NCBI RefSeq assembly: GCF_024808255.1
Contig: NZ_JANTYS010000004.1
Coordinates: 248,001-312,000 of the forward strand
Direction: 5' to 3'
DNA from: Mucilaginibacter dorajii
GTDB lineage: Bacteria > Bacteroidota > Bacteroidia > Sphingobacteriales > Sphingobacteriaceae
Length of the DNA: 64,000 nt
The notes beneath the pieces were generated by a model that made no database searches, was not told the DNA's origin, and was given only the letters and a program-made list of their open reading frames with translations. This document shows positions 1 through 9,900 of the stretch, in pieces; position 1 is the stretch's first letter; the number at the start of each line of letters is the position of its first letter. The translations under genes and the position numbers were made by a program.

Positions 1-410
1 TGGACGGTAACATCCTCGGTGTGGTGAATAATGTAGCAAATTTCGCCCTCGGCATCCAAAACCGGGGTGTGTGATGTGTTCCAGTAACGTTCTTCTACGT
101 GCAGCGGGTCTGTTGCCGATGGTATATCAAACCGCATTACCGGCAATTGGTGCGGCTTGTGTGTTTCCAATACAGTATTAAGCGAAAAAGAAATACCGCC
201 CTCCTCGTGCGACCAATCCGGAATTTTGGGAAACACGTCAAAAAGAAAATGCTCGGCCAGTTCGGCCCGGGTTTTACCGGTAAGCTGTAAATAGGCATTG
301 CTTGCCGTAAGCATATAAAGCTCCGGCGAAAGAATAAGATAAGGCTGAGGCATTGTTTCAAATACCCTCAGCGTTTCTGGCGGTAAAGCAGAACTATGTT
401 TTAAAGCCAT
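1..410 (-). CDS. PAS domain protein, N-terminal part (runs off the window)
   Basis: An open frame reads from an ATG at 408-410 on the minus strand to the left edge of the window (136 codons) with no stop. The protein begins MALKHSSALPPETLRVF, followed by PQPYLILSPELYMLTASNAYLQ, whose pattern matches the start of a PAS sensory domain. A later stretch, ERYWNTSHTPVLDAEGEI, fits the closing beta strands of the same domain. Such N-terminal PAS domains usually precede a histidine kinase or further PAS units in this phylum, but the effector part lies outside the window. The PAS call is fairly firm; the kinase assignment is only a guess from family habit. Confidence 0.7.
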   Translation of the reverse strand, partial: MALKHSSALPPETLRVFETMPQPYLILSPELYMLTASNAYLQLTGKTRAELAEHFLFDVFPKIPDWSHEEGGISFSLNTVLETHKPHQLPVMRFDIPSATDPLHVEERYWNTSHTPVLDAEGEICYIIHHTEDVTV

Positions 411-637
411 TTATAGCTATAAGAAAGATGTACACAAGAATACTAAACGGTTAGCATTTATTAAAATGCGATAATGGGAAAAATGTTTTTATTAGTTTGC
501 AGTTGCCAGTTTGCAGTTGGCCAAAAAATCCAACAAATCTGATAAATCTGTTTAATCGCGGTTCAGAAAAAAAATCATCACAACAAAATCATCAACAGTC
601 ATGTCTTTGTATCTTTACTGCATACCCAGTTAACCCA

Positions 638-1081
638 ATGGCGGCAGCGGCTTTATTTCCGGGAGTTTATTTGTACAGACGCATTGTGCAGGCCAAGCTG
701 TTTATTGACGGGCACTATCACGAGGCTATTAACCTGGATAATATTGCCGATGAGGCATTCTTTTCTAAGTTCCATTTTATCAGGTTGTTTAAAAATACTT
801 ATGGCAAAACGCCGCACCAATATTTGATTACCGTTAGGGTTGAACAGGCCCGTTTGTTGCTGCAAAAGGGTAAGCCCGTTGCCGAAGTTTGCTACACCGT
901 GGGTTTTGATAGTGTTACCTCTTTTTCGGCTTTGTTTAAAAAGACCATCGGGCAATCGCCATCGGCATACCGGCAACGGGAGATCAAACGGTCGGCCGAG
1001 ATGCAGGTGTCGCCTTTAAAATTTATCCCCAATTGTTTTGCGCAGGAAAAGGGCTGGCTTAAAAACAGCAATTTTCAATAG
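638..1081 (+). CDS. AraC-family transcriptional regulator (short, DNA-binding domain only)
   Basis: The frame encodes the two helix-turn-helix units of an AraC/XylS DNA-binding domain: the first around FFSKFHFIRLFKNTYGKTPHQYL, the second around EVCYTVGFDSVTSFSALFKK followed by the closing signature GQSPSAYRQRE. No ligand-binding domain is present, so this is a stand-alone domain of about 147 residues. The frame is open back to an ATG at 497, but the residues encoded there look like translated non-coding DNA (QQNHQQSCLCIF), so the ATG at 638 is preferred. The VOC gene begins about 50 bases downstream and is probably cotranscribed. The target genes cannot be told from the sequence. Confidence 0.85.
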   Translation: MAAAALFPGVYLYRRIVQAKLFIDGHYHEAINLDNIADEAFFSKFHFIRLFKNTYGKTPHQYLITVRVEQARLLLQKGKPVAEVCYTVGFDSVTSFSALFKKTIGQSPSAYRQREIKRSAEMQVSPLKFIPNCFAQEKGWLKNSNFQ

Positions 1082-1131
1082 GTTTTAGCAGGATGTTTTG
1101 TTCAGCTTTGGGAAACCAAACAACAAAGCAT

Positions 1132-1545
1132 ATGATCACCAAAATGAACCACGTTAGCATATTTGTTCTTGACCAGGACAGTGCCTATGAGTTTTACGTT
1201 AATAAACTTGGCTTTAAAGTACACACCGATGCATCAATGGGCCCCGGTATGCGCTGGCTTACCGTTTGTCCGCCAGAACAGCCCGACCTGGAGATTTCCC
1301 TGATGGCTATTGCCGAAGGCATGATGTTTAAAAAAGAAGCCGCCGCACAAATGCGCAGCATGGTAAGCCAGGGCACCTTCGGTTTTGGGGTATTTGAATG
1401 TAACGACCTGATGGCCACTTACGAAGAGTTGAAAGCCAAGGGCGTAGAGTTTAAAAAAGAACCCACCAAAGAATTTTATGGCTACGAAGCCCTGTTTAAA
1501 GATGACTCGGGCAATTGGTTTTCATTGGGAGAAAAGGAGAGATAG
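1132..1545 (+). CDS. VOC-superfamily (glyoxalase/bleomycin-resistance fold) protein
   Basis: This is a 137-residue single-module VOC protein. It starts MNHVSIFVLDQDSAYEFYVNKLGF, the typical first beta-alpha unit, and ends with a YEALFKDDSGNWFSLGE strand that holds the usual C-terminal metal-ligand glutamate region. Proteins of this type include dioxygenases, glyoxalases and antibiotic-binding proteins; nothing here fixes the substrate. The open frame extends to an ATG at 1093, but MITKMNHVS at 1132 fits the family start better. It follows an AraC regulator in the same direction, an arrangement often seen for small VOC genes. Confidence 0.85.
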   Translation: MITKMNHVSIFVLDQDSAYEFYVNKLGFKVHTDASMGPGMRWLTVCPPEQPDLEISLMAIAEGMMFKKEAAAQMRSMVSQGTFGFGVFECNDLMATYEELKAKGVEFKKEPTKEFYGYEALFKDDSGNWFSLGEKER

Positions 1546-1553
1546 GTAGGTGG

Positions 1554-1661
1554 TATGAGGCTGTATCATCAATCAAGCCGTCCCTTGAGAATAACTCCAC
1601 CTGGTCCCCGGATAAATCAAGGAAAAAAGAGGCTGATCATGATTTATGATACAGCCTCATA
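1554..1661. repeat. Inverted-repeat element with 16-bp perfect arms
   Basis: The arms are 1554-1569 (TATGAGGCTGTATCAT) and 1646-1661, its exact reverse complement, 76 bases apart. The left arm starts nine bases after the VOC stop codon. The interior contains no open frame. It could be a small non-autonomous mobile element or a long-loop transcription structure; no target-site duplication is evident. Confidence 0.6.
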
Positions 1662-1734
1662 TTAACGCAAAGTTATCTTTTGTAAATAATAAAGCCTACA
1701 ACAATAAAAACTCCTGAAATATTTTACTTTTATA

Positions 1735-1839
1735 AGAAGCTATCTAAAAGCGGCTTCATAAAAATATTATAGTCCAAAAAGAATCGTTGTTCCTCCTTAC
1801 AGCAATGACGATTCTTTTTGTTTTTAGACAGCTTCTAAG
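1735..1839. repeat. MITE-like palindromic element, related to one at 26.5 kb
   Basis: The left arm 1735-1749 (AGAAGCTATCTAAAA) pairs with the right arm 1822-1836 with one mismatch. An inner pair, AGAATCGT/ACGATTCT, is also visible. The right half, GCAATGACGATT followed by TTTTAGACAGCTTCTAAG, recurs almost unchanged near 26465-26525, so this is a dispersed repeat and not a chance hairpin. It lies just upstream of the gene at 1852. Confidence 0.6.
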
Positions 1840-1851
1840 ATAACCGGAATC

Positions 1852-2529
1852 ATGGCATCAACATATCTTACCAAAATCGTAAAGGGAAAAACATACCATT
1901 TTAAAGCAACTGTCGAAGATCATGTGGTCAATATAACCGAAGGCGTGTTTTACAACTGGCTCGATCAATCGTCTGAAGGTTGTAGGAACAATGATAATGC
2001 TATAAAAAAACAACAGGAGTTGGTAAACGAAAAGTTGAATGAAGGATACCAAATAACGGCATATTCAGAAGTATTGGAAAACTCGATCTACATATACGAC
2101 AAAGCAAAGTGGCACTTCGGCGGCAATTTTCCCGACGAACTGGATGATTTTCAAGGCTATGTTCACACAGGAATGTATTTAGGCTGGCTAATAAGCCGGA
2201 ATTTAGTAAGCGGCCAGTTTGAAACCGATCACGAACAAGAAATAGCATTGTTTAAAAAGCAGGGTATAACAGGCTCGCAAATTTTTGAACGTTGTTGCGA
2301 TGGTGTTTTAATGCTCGAAGATATCAATGAAATAGGGAATCGCTTTTCGCTGCCGTATTTCAATTTTAACACAGGCCAATATCTTGATGATTACGAGGCC
2401 ACTCTTTTACAGAGCAAAGCCACCTTGTATCATGTTGATGACAACTGGGAGAATTATAACAAATTGAAATTTGTGTTAGATGAGCGATTTGACAACTGGA
2501 ATATGGGCAATAGTAAAAAAACCTTTTAG
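1852..2529 (+). CDS. DUF7832-like protein of unknown function
   Basis: This 225-residue protein has no signal peptide or membrane segment. Residues from about 80 on read YDKAKWHFGGNFPDELDDFQ and then VHTGMYLGWLISRNL, a pattern I associate with the DUF7832 family. The first 75 residues (KGKTYHFKATVEDHVVNITEG) look like a separate small beta-rich module that I do not recognise. It heads a row of three co-oriented small genes (1852, 2697, 3542) of comparable style. Such rows in Bacteroidota often contain immunity-like proteins, but no toxin gene is visible next to them. The biochemical role is unknown. Confidence 0.7.
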   Translation: MASTYLTKIVKGKTYHFKATVEDHVVNITEGVFYNWLDQSSEGCRNNDNAIKKQQELVNEKLNEGYQITAYSEVLENSIYIYDKAKWHFGGNFPDELDDFQGYVHTGMYLGWLISRNLVSGQFETDHEQEIALFKKQGITGSQIFERCCDGVLMLEDINEIGNRFSLPYFNFNTGQYLDDYEATLLQSKATLYHVDDNWENYNKLKFVLDERFDNWNMGNSKKTF

Positions 2530-2696
2530 AAACGGTAGTAAGCTTTAGCCCTACTGGGAGCAGGAGAAATAGCAGGGGTTCTTTGTATGGATGGGTTTCA
2601 AACTCATGACCATAAAAAATTATTATAAATTTATCCCGGCCTAACCGATTTATATAGCCCAAAGGGCCATTGCAAAAGGTTAATTACAAAACATGA

Positions 2697-3443
2697 ATGG
2701 GATTATTTGACTTTTTTAAAAAGAAACCGATAACTATTGAACCGCCCCAACAACCGGCAGATGAAGAACCGATTGATCGTAATCTTGAGTTGCTCGAAGC
2801 ATTCAAACTGAGGCTTATTGAAATGGGTTACAAAGTTGAATGGCATAATAAATACCAGGGCATTGTTATAAATGACGAATTGGAGATTGCCACAACAATA
2901 GTAAACAATCCCAATAATCACCCAAGTGTATTACAGTTAATCGTGCTGGCAATTCATCTCCAATATTTTCCTGGCGGGATACAGGAATGTTTTGTGGGGA
3001 TAGGCCTTACTTTTCAGGATCAGGTAAAATCGGCCCTCCATAACTATATTGACAGCATTTTTTTAACCATCATCGATAGCTTTTCTGAAAGCCATAACCC
3101 GGACTTTGATTTTATGGTGAACACCGATGGAAAAGACGTATTGTGGCATCCTAAATTTGGGAGCATGTTATTACAGGGTAAATGGGACGAACAACCGATT
3201 GGTGAGCCCTTATTTGAATTATTGAATAAGCAGATCCCCGATAAACTAACCTCAAACAAAATCAACTGGCTCAAGATCTATCTTTTTAAACGGGACAATG
3301 AACCTATCATAGGGGATTGCCTCTTGAACAACCAACCCTGGGATGAAGGCATGGCTTTAGTTTCGCAATACGCAAATAGCTGGAATGTGGAAGGCGACTT
3401 TAAAGGAATCAAGCAATTTATTATGTTTAGACGGTGCGATTAA
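2697..3443 (+). CDS. DUF6348-like protein of unknown function
   Basis: This is a 248-residue soluble protein. The N-terminus MGLFDFFKKKP is a common leader in cytosolic proteins of this type. The C-terminal part contains the pattern IIGDCLLNNQPWDEGMAL, then KGIKQFIMFR, which I recognise as the hallmark of the DUF6348 family. A catalytic motif is not apparent. It is the middle gene of a three-gene row, separated by 167 bases from the gene before and 98 from the one after, so each may have its own promoter. The function is unknown; an immunity-type role is only a suggestion from context. Confidence 0.75.
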   Translation: MGLFDFFKKKPITIEPPQQPADEEPIDRNLELLEAFKLRLIEMGYKVEWHNKYQGIVINDELEIATTIVNNPNNHPSVLQLIVLAIHLQYFPGGIQECFVGIGLTFQDQVKSALHNYIDSIFLTIIDSFSESHNPDFDFMVNTDGKDVLWHPKFGSMLLQGKWDEQPIGEPLFELLNKQIPDKLTSNKINWLKIYLFKRDNEPIIGDCLLNNQPWDEGMALVSQYANSWNVEGDFKGIKQFIMFRRCD

Positions 3444-3541
3444 ATATGATGACTTACGCAATCAATAATGTCAATTGATTTGTATATTTATAATAATATC
3501 ATAGTACTGGTAGAAACGTTATAACAACCGGATGCTAAACC

Positions 3542-3952
3542 ATGGAGCCAGAAATAATTAAATTACAGCTTTTTGATAAACAGGAACAAATCACTGCCAG
3601 CCTGTATGTACAACAACTTTCCGAGGATACTTTCAGGATGATTGAAAATGAGCTTTTCAATTGCCGGTTAACTTATGGAACAGAATTTAAAATCAGGATC
3701 AATAAAAACGGGGAGCACGAGATCGTAAAAATCATTAATGATTCAAATTTTGTCACCCGGCGCTTTTTCCTTTCAGCACAATTTAAAGAGTCGGAGTATA
3801 GGGTTTTAGGGGATGAAATTATGCGGCAAGGCGGCTTTTGGCAGGTCGACTTTGGAAGTATCGCTACCATAAACCTCCCCAAAGAGTGTGAGCTTGATAT
3901 AGATGAAATCTTTAAAACTTTTGACTTTAAGCCGGGTGAAATTGTGGATTAA
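3542..3952 (+). CDS. Small protein, possibly DUF4265-like
   Basis: This 136-residue soluble protein has a beta-rich pattern. The segment LSEDTFRMIENELFNCRLTY followed by GTEFKIRINKNGEHEIVKI resembles the DUF4265 fold, in which a short protein describes its partner's surface with alternating strands; the resemblance is weak. A late segment, GGFWQVDFGSIATINLPKEC, fits the same family. There is no signal peptide. It is the third member of the 1852-3952 row and converges on the serine hydrolase gene 15 bases beyond its stop. The reading frame is convincing; the name is tentative. Confidence 0.6.
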   Translation: MEPEIIKLQLFDKQEQITASLYVQQLSEDTFRMIENELFNCRLTYGTEFKIRINKNGEHEIVKIINDSNFVTRRFFLSAQFKESEYRVLGDEIMRQGGFWQVDFGSIATINLPKECELDIDEIFKTFDFKPGEIVD

Positions 3953-3967
3953 ACAAATAACCTAACC

Positions 3968-5347
3968 CTACTTCACCTTTTTCCAATCCGCATCTTTCCC
4001 GGCCGCGTTGTACGTAGTAAGCACATAATTGCCTGTGCCTGCATCTATTTTAAATTCAAATTTTAACGCGGCTTCTTTGATGTAGAAACGACTGGGGCTT
4101 TCGGCAAAAAGCTTCACTTGGGGCAGGCGGTCTTTGGGGTTGGTGGCCTCTACATATAACTGGTTTTTTTTCAGGCTGATCACCATCTGGTGGTCTGTAC
4201 CTACAGCGTACGTTCCGCACAGGGCTTTCAGGCTGTCGTCATTCAGTTGTATCCCGGTTTTAAGCGGGTGTCCAATGGCAAAGCGGGCAATATCGTTGGT
4301 GATCATCTGCCAATCCATATCAGTTTCAAAGCCATTGAACAGGGTAATTACCAGTACATCTTCATGCGGCAGCCAAAGTTCGTCGGTTTGGTAGCCGTCT
4401 GTCGAGCCGCTGTGTTCTACCGTTTTGATGCCGTCAATATCTTTAACAAACCACCCGTAACCGTATTGCGCTAATGCATCTGTTGGTTTAAAACCGGTGT
4501 AGGCCCTGGTTAACATGGCTGTACTGATCAGTTTGCCATCGCTTAAAGCCTGGTGCCATCGCAGCAGATCGTCGGCATTGGATGTTAAGGCACCGGCTGC
4601 GTACATCATGGTTGGGTCCTGGAGTTCGGCGTTTTCCCAGTGCTTGCCGTCAAACCTGGAGTAGCCGCCGGCTATGCCTTCGGTTTGCGGATGAGTGGGC
4701 AGGTAAAAAGTATGCTTTAAATTTGCCGGGCCAATAATATGATCCTGTAAATAACTGTCGAACGATTGACCGCTCACCCGCTCAACAATATAACCCAGCA
4801 AAAAATAGTTAGAATTACTGTATTCAAACTGGCTGCCCGGTTTAAAACGCAGCGGTTCGTCTTTAAAATAGTCGACGCCCTGCGCCGGGGTATAATGTTC
4901 ATGTACTTTTTTAGGATCGGGATGTGCTATCTCCTGGAAATTGATTATGCCCGACGTTTGTGTCAACAGGTTTTCAATACTGATGGGGTAGGCTTTGTGC
5001 GGAAAATCGGGTATGTATACCTGGATACTGTCCTGTAACCTGATCTTACCCTGCTCAACCAATTGCAAAACGGCAATGGCGGTAAATTGCTTGGTCATGG
5101 AGCCAATGCGGAAGATCATATCCGGGGTCATAGCAGCTTTGGTTTTCAGATCGGCCAGGCCAAAAGCTTTGCGATAGATCACCTGCCCCTTTTTCGCTAT
5201 CAATACCACGGCTCCGGGCGCAATACCTGGCAGGCGTGCATTAACCAGGCTATCGGTTTGCGCTTCCAAACGCTGGCCATAAGCCGGCGGCATGAGAAGG
5301 CTTATCACAGCGAGGCTGATTATGAATAAAGAGGTAGAGGTTTTCAT
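3968..5347 (-). CDS. Secreted serine hydrolase, beta-lactamase/DD-peptidase fold
   Basis: The 459-residue protein starts with a signal peptide (MKTSTSLFIISLAVISLL, cleavage after AYGQ). It has all three motifs of class C-type serine hydrolases: the nucleophile in SMTK (S83, K86), the Y-S-N triad at 176-178, and HSG at 312-314 in place of KTG. The last 100 residues form a separate beta domain often found behind this fold in Bacteroidota. Relatives act as esterases, D-aminopeptidases or DD-carboxypeptidases in the periplasm, and true beta-lactamase activity is uncommon. The gene runs in the same direction as the SusCD genes but is separated from susD by a terminator, so it is probably a different unit that shares the strand. 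Confidence 0.9.
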   Translation of the reverse strand: MKTSTSLFIISLAVISLLMPPAYGQRLEAQTDSLVNARLPGIAPGAVVLIAKKGQVIYRKAFGLADLKTKAAMTPDMIFRIGSMTKQFTAIAVLQLVEQGKIRLQDSIQVYIPDFPHKAYPISIENLLTQTSGIINFQEIAHPDPKKVHEHYTPAQGVDYFKDEPLRFKPGSQFEYSNSNYFLLGYIVERVSGQSFDSYLQDHIIGPANLKHTFYLPTHPQTEGIAGGYSRFDGKHWENAELQDPTMMYAAGALTSNADDLLRWHQALSDGKLISTAMLTRAYTGFKPTDALAQYGYGWFVKDIDGIKTVEHSGSTDGYQTDELWLPHEDVLVITLFNGFETDMDWQMITNDIARFAIGHPLKTGIQLNDDSLKALCGTYAVGTDHQMVISLKKNQLYVEATNPKDRLPQVKLFAESPSRFYIKEAALKFEFKIDAGTGNYVLTTYNAAGKDADWKKVK

Positions 5348-5378
5348 TGTTTAAATTTAGGCAAATATGCGTCTCTAC

Positions 5379-5410
5379 AAAAAAGCCCCTGGAGATTAAT
5401 CCGGGGGCCT
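5379..5410 (-). terminator. Rho-independent terminator after susD
   Basis: Read on the minus strand, a GC-rich stem (GCCCCCGG pairing with CCAGGGGC, one mismatch) is followed by six T. It lies 30 bases downstream of the susD stop codon and separates that gene from the serine hydrolase. Confidence 0.75.
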
Positions 5411-5439
5411 CGTTTTCATAGGTATTCAAGCTGCTAATC

Positions 5440-6957
5440 TTAATAATTCGGATTCTGCACCAACACGCCGCCGCTTTTATCAATTTCGGTTTGTGGTAGC
5501 GGCCATTTGTAAAACTTGTCTTCAAAATGATAGTTGATGAGGCTGGTTTTAACGGCGTTTAAAACAGGGCCGGCAATATGCCACCTCAGTAAATCAAAAT
5601 GGCGCAGGCCTTCAAAGGCAAGCTCAATACGGCGCTCGTGCCTGATGCGATCGCGCATTTGGGCCTGGGTATAACCTGCGGGATAAGGCGGCATCCCCAC
5701 ACGTGCACGCAAATCGGTCATGGCTTTATAAACCGTGGCATCCGGGCCTGCTATTTCATTCTGGGCTTCTGCATACATAAGCAAAACCTCGCCAAGGCGT
5801 AATACTACGGCATCCTGCTGACTAAGTGTAGAAAAGCCGTAAGGCATATTGTTAGGTTCCAAAAACTTGATGGTACCGTAACCTGTAGGACGAAGATTTG
5901 ATGGATGGTAAACCTTGCCATTGCCAAAATCAACAGAATCCCTGTAAACAGTTTTACGTAACCTTGGGTCGCGGTTGTTAAACTGGTCTTTGGTATCGGT
6001 AAGCGGCGATGTGCCATATGGCAGGCCATCGGTACATTCAAAAGCATCAACCATGTTTTGCAGCGGTGCGCAGGCATCATAATCGCCATAATACAGGTCC
6101 CAGGGAGCGGTATTGTTAGGCGATAAAAAGTTGATGGAGAAAATGATCTCGGTATTACCTTTTTGCGTGGCATCCCTAAATACATCTTCAAAATTGGTGC
6201 TCAGTTTATATTGGGCCATCAGGTCGGTACACAGGTCGCGCACCTGGGTAAGTATAGCCGGGTCGGGCGTACCGGTGGCTCCATATGCCGCAAATATCAA
6301 TGCCCTTGCCTTAAGCGCTTTGGCCGATGAAGCTGCCGCGTGGCCGCCATTGGCGTAGTAAGCGTTGGTGCTTAAGTTGGCAATGCTGTAATCAAGATCG
6401 GTAGTTATTTGGGTAAGGATCTGCGCTGCCGGTACTTTTGGCTGCTTTTGGTTTGAAAGGTCAAGTGGTTGCAGTACCAGCGGCACATCGCCATAAATGG
6501 TGTACAATTGCAAATAAAAGTACGCGCGTATAAATCTTACTTCGCCCTCGTATATCTTCCTTTGCGCATCGCTGATATCGGCACCTTTATAATTACCCAG
6601 GTTTTGTAAAAACAGGTTTACACGACCAATGCCGGTATAGCTATCATTATAAATACCGGTTTCGTAACCGCCGGTGTTGGGGTTAAAATTGCCTTGCACA
6701 AAATCTTTTGAACTGCCCGAGTTAAACTGGTTGTAGCCGTTATCGGTAAAGCAATCCCTGAAACCTATACCTACCGAAAATTCTTCGGGCTGCATGGATG
6801 CGTATACCGCGGCCAGGGCCTGGTCAAAATCGCCTTTTGATTTATAAAAGGTTGATGTTGCTATCTGATCGAGCGGGTTAAGGTCGAGCGTTTTTTTACA
6901 GGCGCCTAAAAACAGCGCTGTAACAAATATGGTGGTTATTATAAGACGGTTTTTCAT
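5440..6957 (-). CDS. SusD/RagB-family nutrient-binding lipoprotein
   Basis: This 505-residue surface lipoprotein captures an oligosaccharide or similar ligand and hands it to the SusC channel below it. The signal peptide ends in the lipobox LGAC, with the lipidated cysteine at residue 20. The mature start KKTLDLNPLDQIATSTFYKS is the standard SusD opening. The C-terminal part carries RIRHERRIELAFEGLRHFDLLRW, diagnostic for the family. It lies 11 bases downstream of the susC gene and is cotranscribed with it. No glycoside hydrolase is adjacent, so the substrate cannot be predicted. Confidence 0.95.
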   Translation of the reverse strand: MKNRLIITTIFVTALFLGACKKTLDLNPLDQIATSTFYKSKGDFDQALAAVYASMQPEEFSVGIGFRDCFTDNGYNQFNSGSSKDFVQGNFNPNTGGYETGIYNDSYTGIGRVNLFLQNLGNYKGADISDAQRKIYEGEVRFIRAYFYLQLYTIYGDVPLVLQPLDLSNQKQPKVPAAQILTQITTDLDYSIANLSTNAYYANGGHAAASSAKALKARALIFAAYGATGTPDPAILTQVRDLCTDLMAQYKLSTNFEDVFRDATQKGNTEIIFSINFLSPNNTAPWDLYYGDYDACAPLQNMVDAFECTDGLPYGTSPLTDTKDQFNNRDPRLRKTVYRDSVDFGNGKVYHPSNLRPTGYGTIKFLEPNNMPYGFSTLSQQDAVVLRLGEVLLMYAEAQNEIAGPDATVYKAMTDLRARVGMPPYPAGYTQAQMRDRIRHERRIELAFEGLRHFDLLRWHIAGPVLNAVKTSLINYHFEDKFYKWPLPQTEIDKSGGVLVQNPNY

Positions 6958-6968
6958 GTGGGGACTAA

Positions 6969-9900
6969 TTAAAAGGTAACGTTTAGACCAAAAGAATAGA
7001 TCTTGTTTTGCGGGTACTGTACCAGGTCGCCGCTGCCATACCGTTCCGGATCAAGTCCCTTAAATTTGGTGATGGTAAGCAAGTTATCGCCGGCAAAATA
7101 AACCCGCACCCGGTTAACGCCTATCTTTTTGGTAAGCTGTGCCGGTATGGTATAACCAAACACCAGGTTTTTAAGCCTCAGGTATGATGCATCCTGTAAA
7201 AAGAATGACGACGGACGGGTTATTTTATCTGGTGCACCCTGGCCCCAGTAAATACGCGGCATAGTGGTTGATGGGTTCTCTGGTGTCCAGCGGTTAAGCC
7301 AGTCGGTAGTTGGTGAAGCACCTTGTACAAACGGGATAGTTCCCCAGCCCGATACGTATGATTTTACGCCATACACACCCTGCATCATGGCGGATAGATC
7401 AAAGCCCTTAAAGCTGGCACCCAGGTTAAAAGAGTAGTTTAATTTAGGGTAAACGCCGCCAATAATGGTGCGGTCGTTATCGTCAATTTTACCATCGCCG
7501 TTCACGTCCTTGTATTTCAAGTCGCCGGGTAGGGTGCTGTCATTATATTGCTTTGGCGAACTGGCCACTTCGGCAGCGGTTTGGAAAATGCCCGTCACCT
7601 GCAGCATGTAAAACGAGTTCCATGGCTGGCCGTTTTGATTAATGGTATAACCCGACTTTTCGGTTTGGCCAAACTGTACCAGTTTGTTGCGGTTATGATC
7701 AACATTAACACCCACGTTGTATGCAAAGCCGCGCAAAGCGCCATCGTGAATCATGTTGTTATAGTTAATACCAAGCTCAAGGCCGCGGTTATTAACCACA
7801 CCATCGTTAATGGTAGGTGCGCCTAAACCCACAACTGCAGTAACCTGCGATTGCCTTAAAATGTCTGATGTGGTTTTGTTATACCAATCGGCAGTAATGG
7901 TAAAATTTCTAAACAAGGTAAAATCCAAACCAATATCAGTCATGGTAGTGGTTTCCCATCTGATATTGGGGTTGTTCAGATTTTGCTGGGCTACGCCGGT
8001 AGTCAGGGTGCTGTTATCAAACGAGTAAGCGCCGGTTAGGTTAAGCAAGGCCTGGTAAGGGTAGTTAGCACCGTAACCGCCAATAACAATGTTTTGGTTA
8101 CCCAACTGGCCCCATGATCCCCTTAGTTTAAAGTTGTCAAGCCAGGTTAAGTTAAGCGCCTTAACAAAAGGCTCTTCGGTGGCACGCCAGCCGGCAGAAA
8201 AGGATGGGAAAATCCCCCATTTATTACTGCCCGAAAATTTGGAGCTGCCATCATCGCGGATGTTGCCTTCTAACAGGTAACGGCCTTTGTAATCATAATT
8301 TACCCTGCCAAAGTACGACATTAATGCCCACTGGTTGGCCGTGCCATTAGCGCTCTGGATATCCGTACCGCCAGCGTTTAGCTCAAGCAAATTTTCATCG
8401 GGGAAGTTTTTGCGGTAACCCTGTAAATAGCTGTATTTGCTTTGCTCCACACTGTAACCGGCCTGTACCTTAATATTGTGGCCGCCAAAGTTATGGGCAT
8501 AGTTTAAGTAACTGTAAAGGTTGGTATAAACGGTTTGCTCGTCCTGGTCGGTTAAGCCTTTACCCAAATCAAGCGATGTGCCTAATTGCTGGCTATGGAA
8601 GTAGTACTCATCAATGGTCGATTTAAAATCCTTGTACTTATCCATGTTAAAATTCACGGCACCTTTGGTATACCATGAAAAATCCTTGTTAAACTGTACC
8701 TCAAACCAACCCTGGGCGTTTACAGCATAATCGTTATCGTTATGGGTAAAACCTTTGTCAAGCTCGGCTATAGGATTTTTGTTGTTATACTCAAAATCAT
8801 AGGCTTTATAAGTGTACCTGCCGCTGCCATCGGGCAGGAAAGGACTATAAGTTGGTGCCTGCGACATGGCCGACAGGAACAGATCTTTTGAACCACCTGC
8901 AACCGACTCTGTAGTGCCCGATTTAAGCAATACATTGGTGCCAAACTTGATATGGTCGTTAACTTTTGAGGTCAGGTTGATGCGGGCATTGTACCTTTTA
9001 TAGTTAAATCCCCGCATAATACCATTTTCATCTACATAACCTAAGGATACGTTATAGGTAGTTTTATCGGTACCGCCGCTAAAAGTAAGGTTGTGGTTTT
9101 GGGTAGGGGCGGTTTTAAAGATGAGGCTTAGCCAATCGGTATTGGGGTAGTGCAGTTTATCGGTGCTGTTACGGTACAGGTCTATCTGGTCCTGTGGGTA
9201 AAGCGAACCCGGATCGGTAATGCCGCTGTTGATGTGCGCCTCATTAAAAAGCTCCATATACTGGGCCGAGTTAGTAACCACCTTAAACAGCTTGGTAGGT
9301 TTATAAATGCCCACGTTACCATCATAAGAAACCGACATCTGGCCGGCCTTGCCTTGTTTAGTGGTCACCAATATTACGCCATTGGCGGCCCTTGAACCAT
9401 ATATTGATGCCGACGCAGCATCCTTTAAAACAGATACATTGTCAATATCGGTGGGGTTAACATCGCTGAAGTTGCCAGGTACACCATCTATCAATACCAA
9501 GGGGTCAGATCCCGCGCCGCTAAAAGTGCTGTTACCACGGATGCGGATAGATACGCCCTCGTTACCCGGTTCGCCAGATCCCTGGTTTACCTGTACACCA
9601 GGGGCCAGGCCCTGTAGCATGGAGGCTGTATTTACAACCGGGCGTTTGTTAAGTGTTTCGCCGCTCACGGTTGATACCGCGCCGGTAAGGTTTACCTTTT
9701 TCTGCGTGCCATAACCTACAACAACCACTTCGTTAAGCGCCGATGTTTGTTCTTTTAAAACAACATCAACCTGGGTTTTGCTGCCCACAGCAATTTCCTG
9801 GTTTACGAAGCCGATAAAGCTAAATATCAATACGGCAGTATTATCATTAACGGTGAGTTTGTAAGTACCATCAAGCCCGCTTTGGGTGCCTACATCAGTG

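Noticed and set aside
3968..5347. Antibiotic-resistance beta-lactamase
   Set aside because: The fold and SxxK/YxN motifs fit, but the third motif is HSG and the extra C-terminal domain is typical of periplasmic esterase/peptidase relatives; resistance cannot be claimed.
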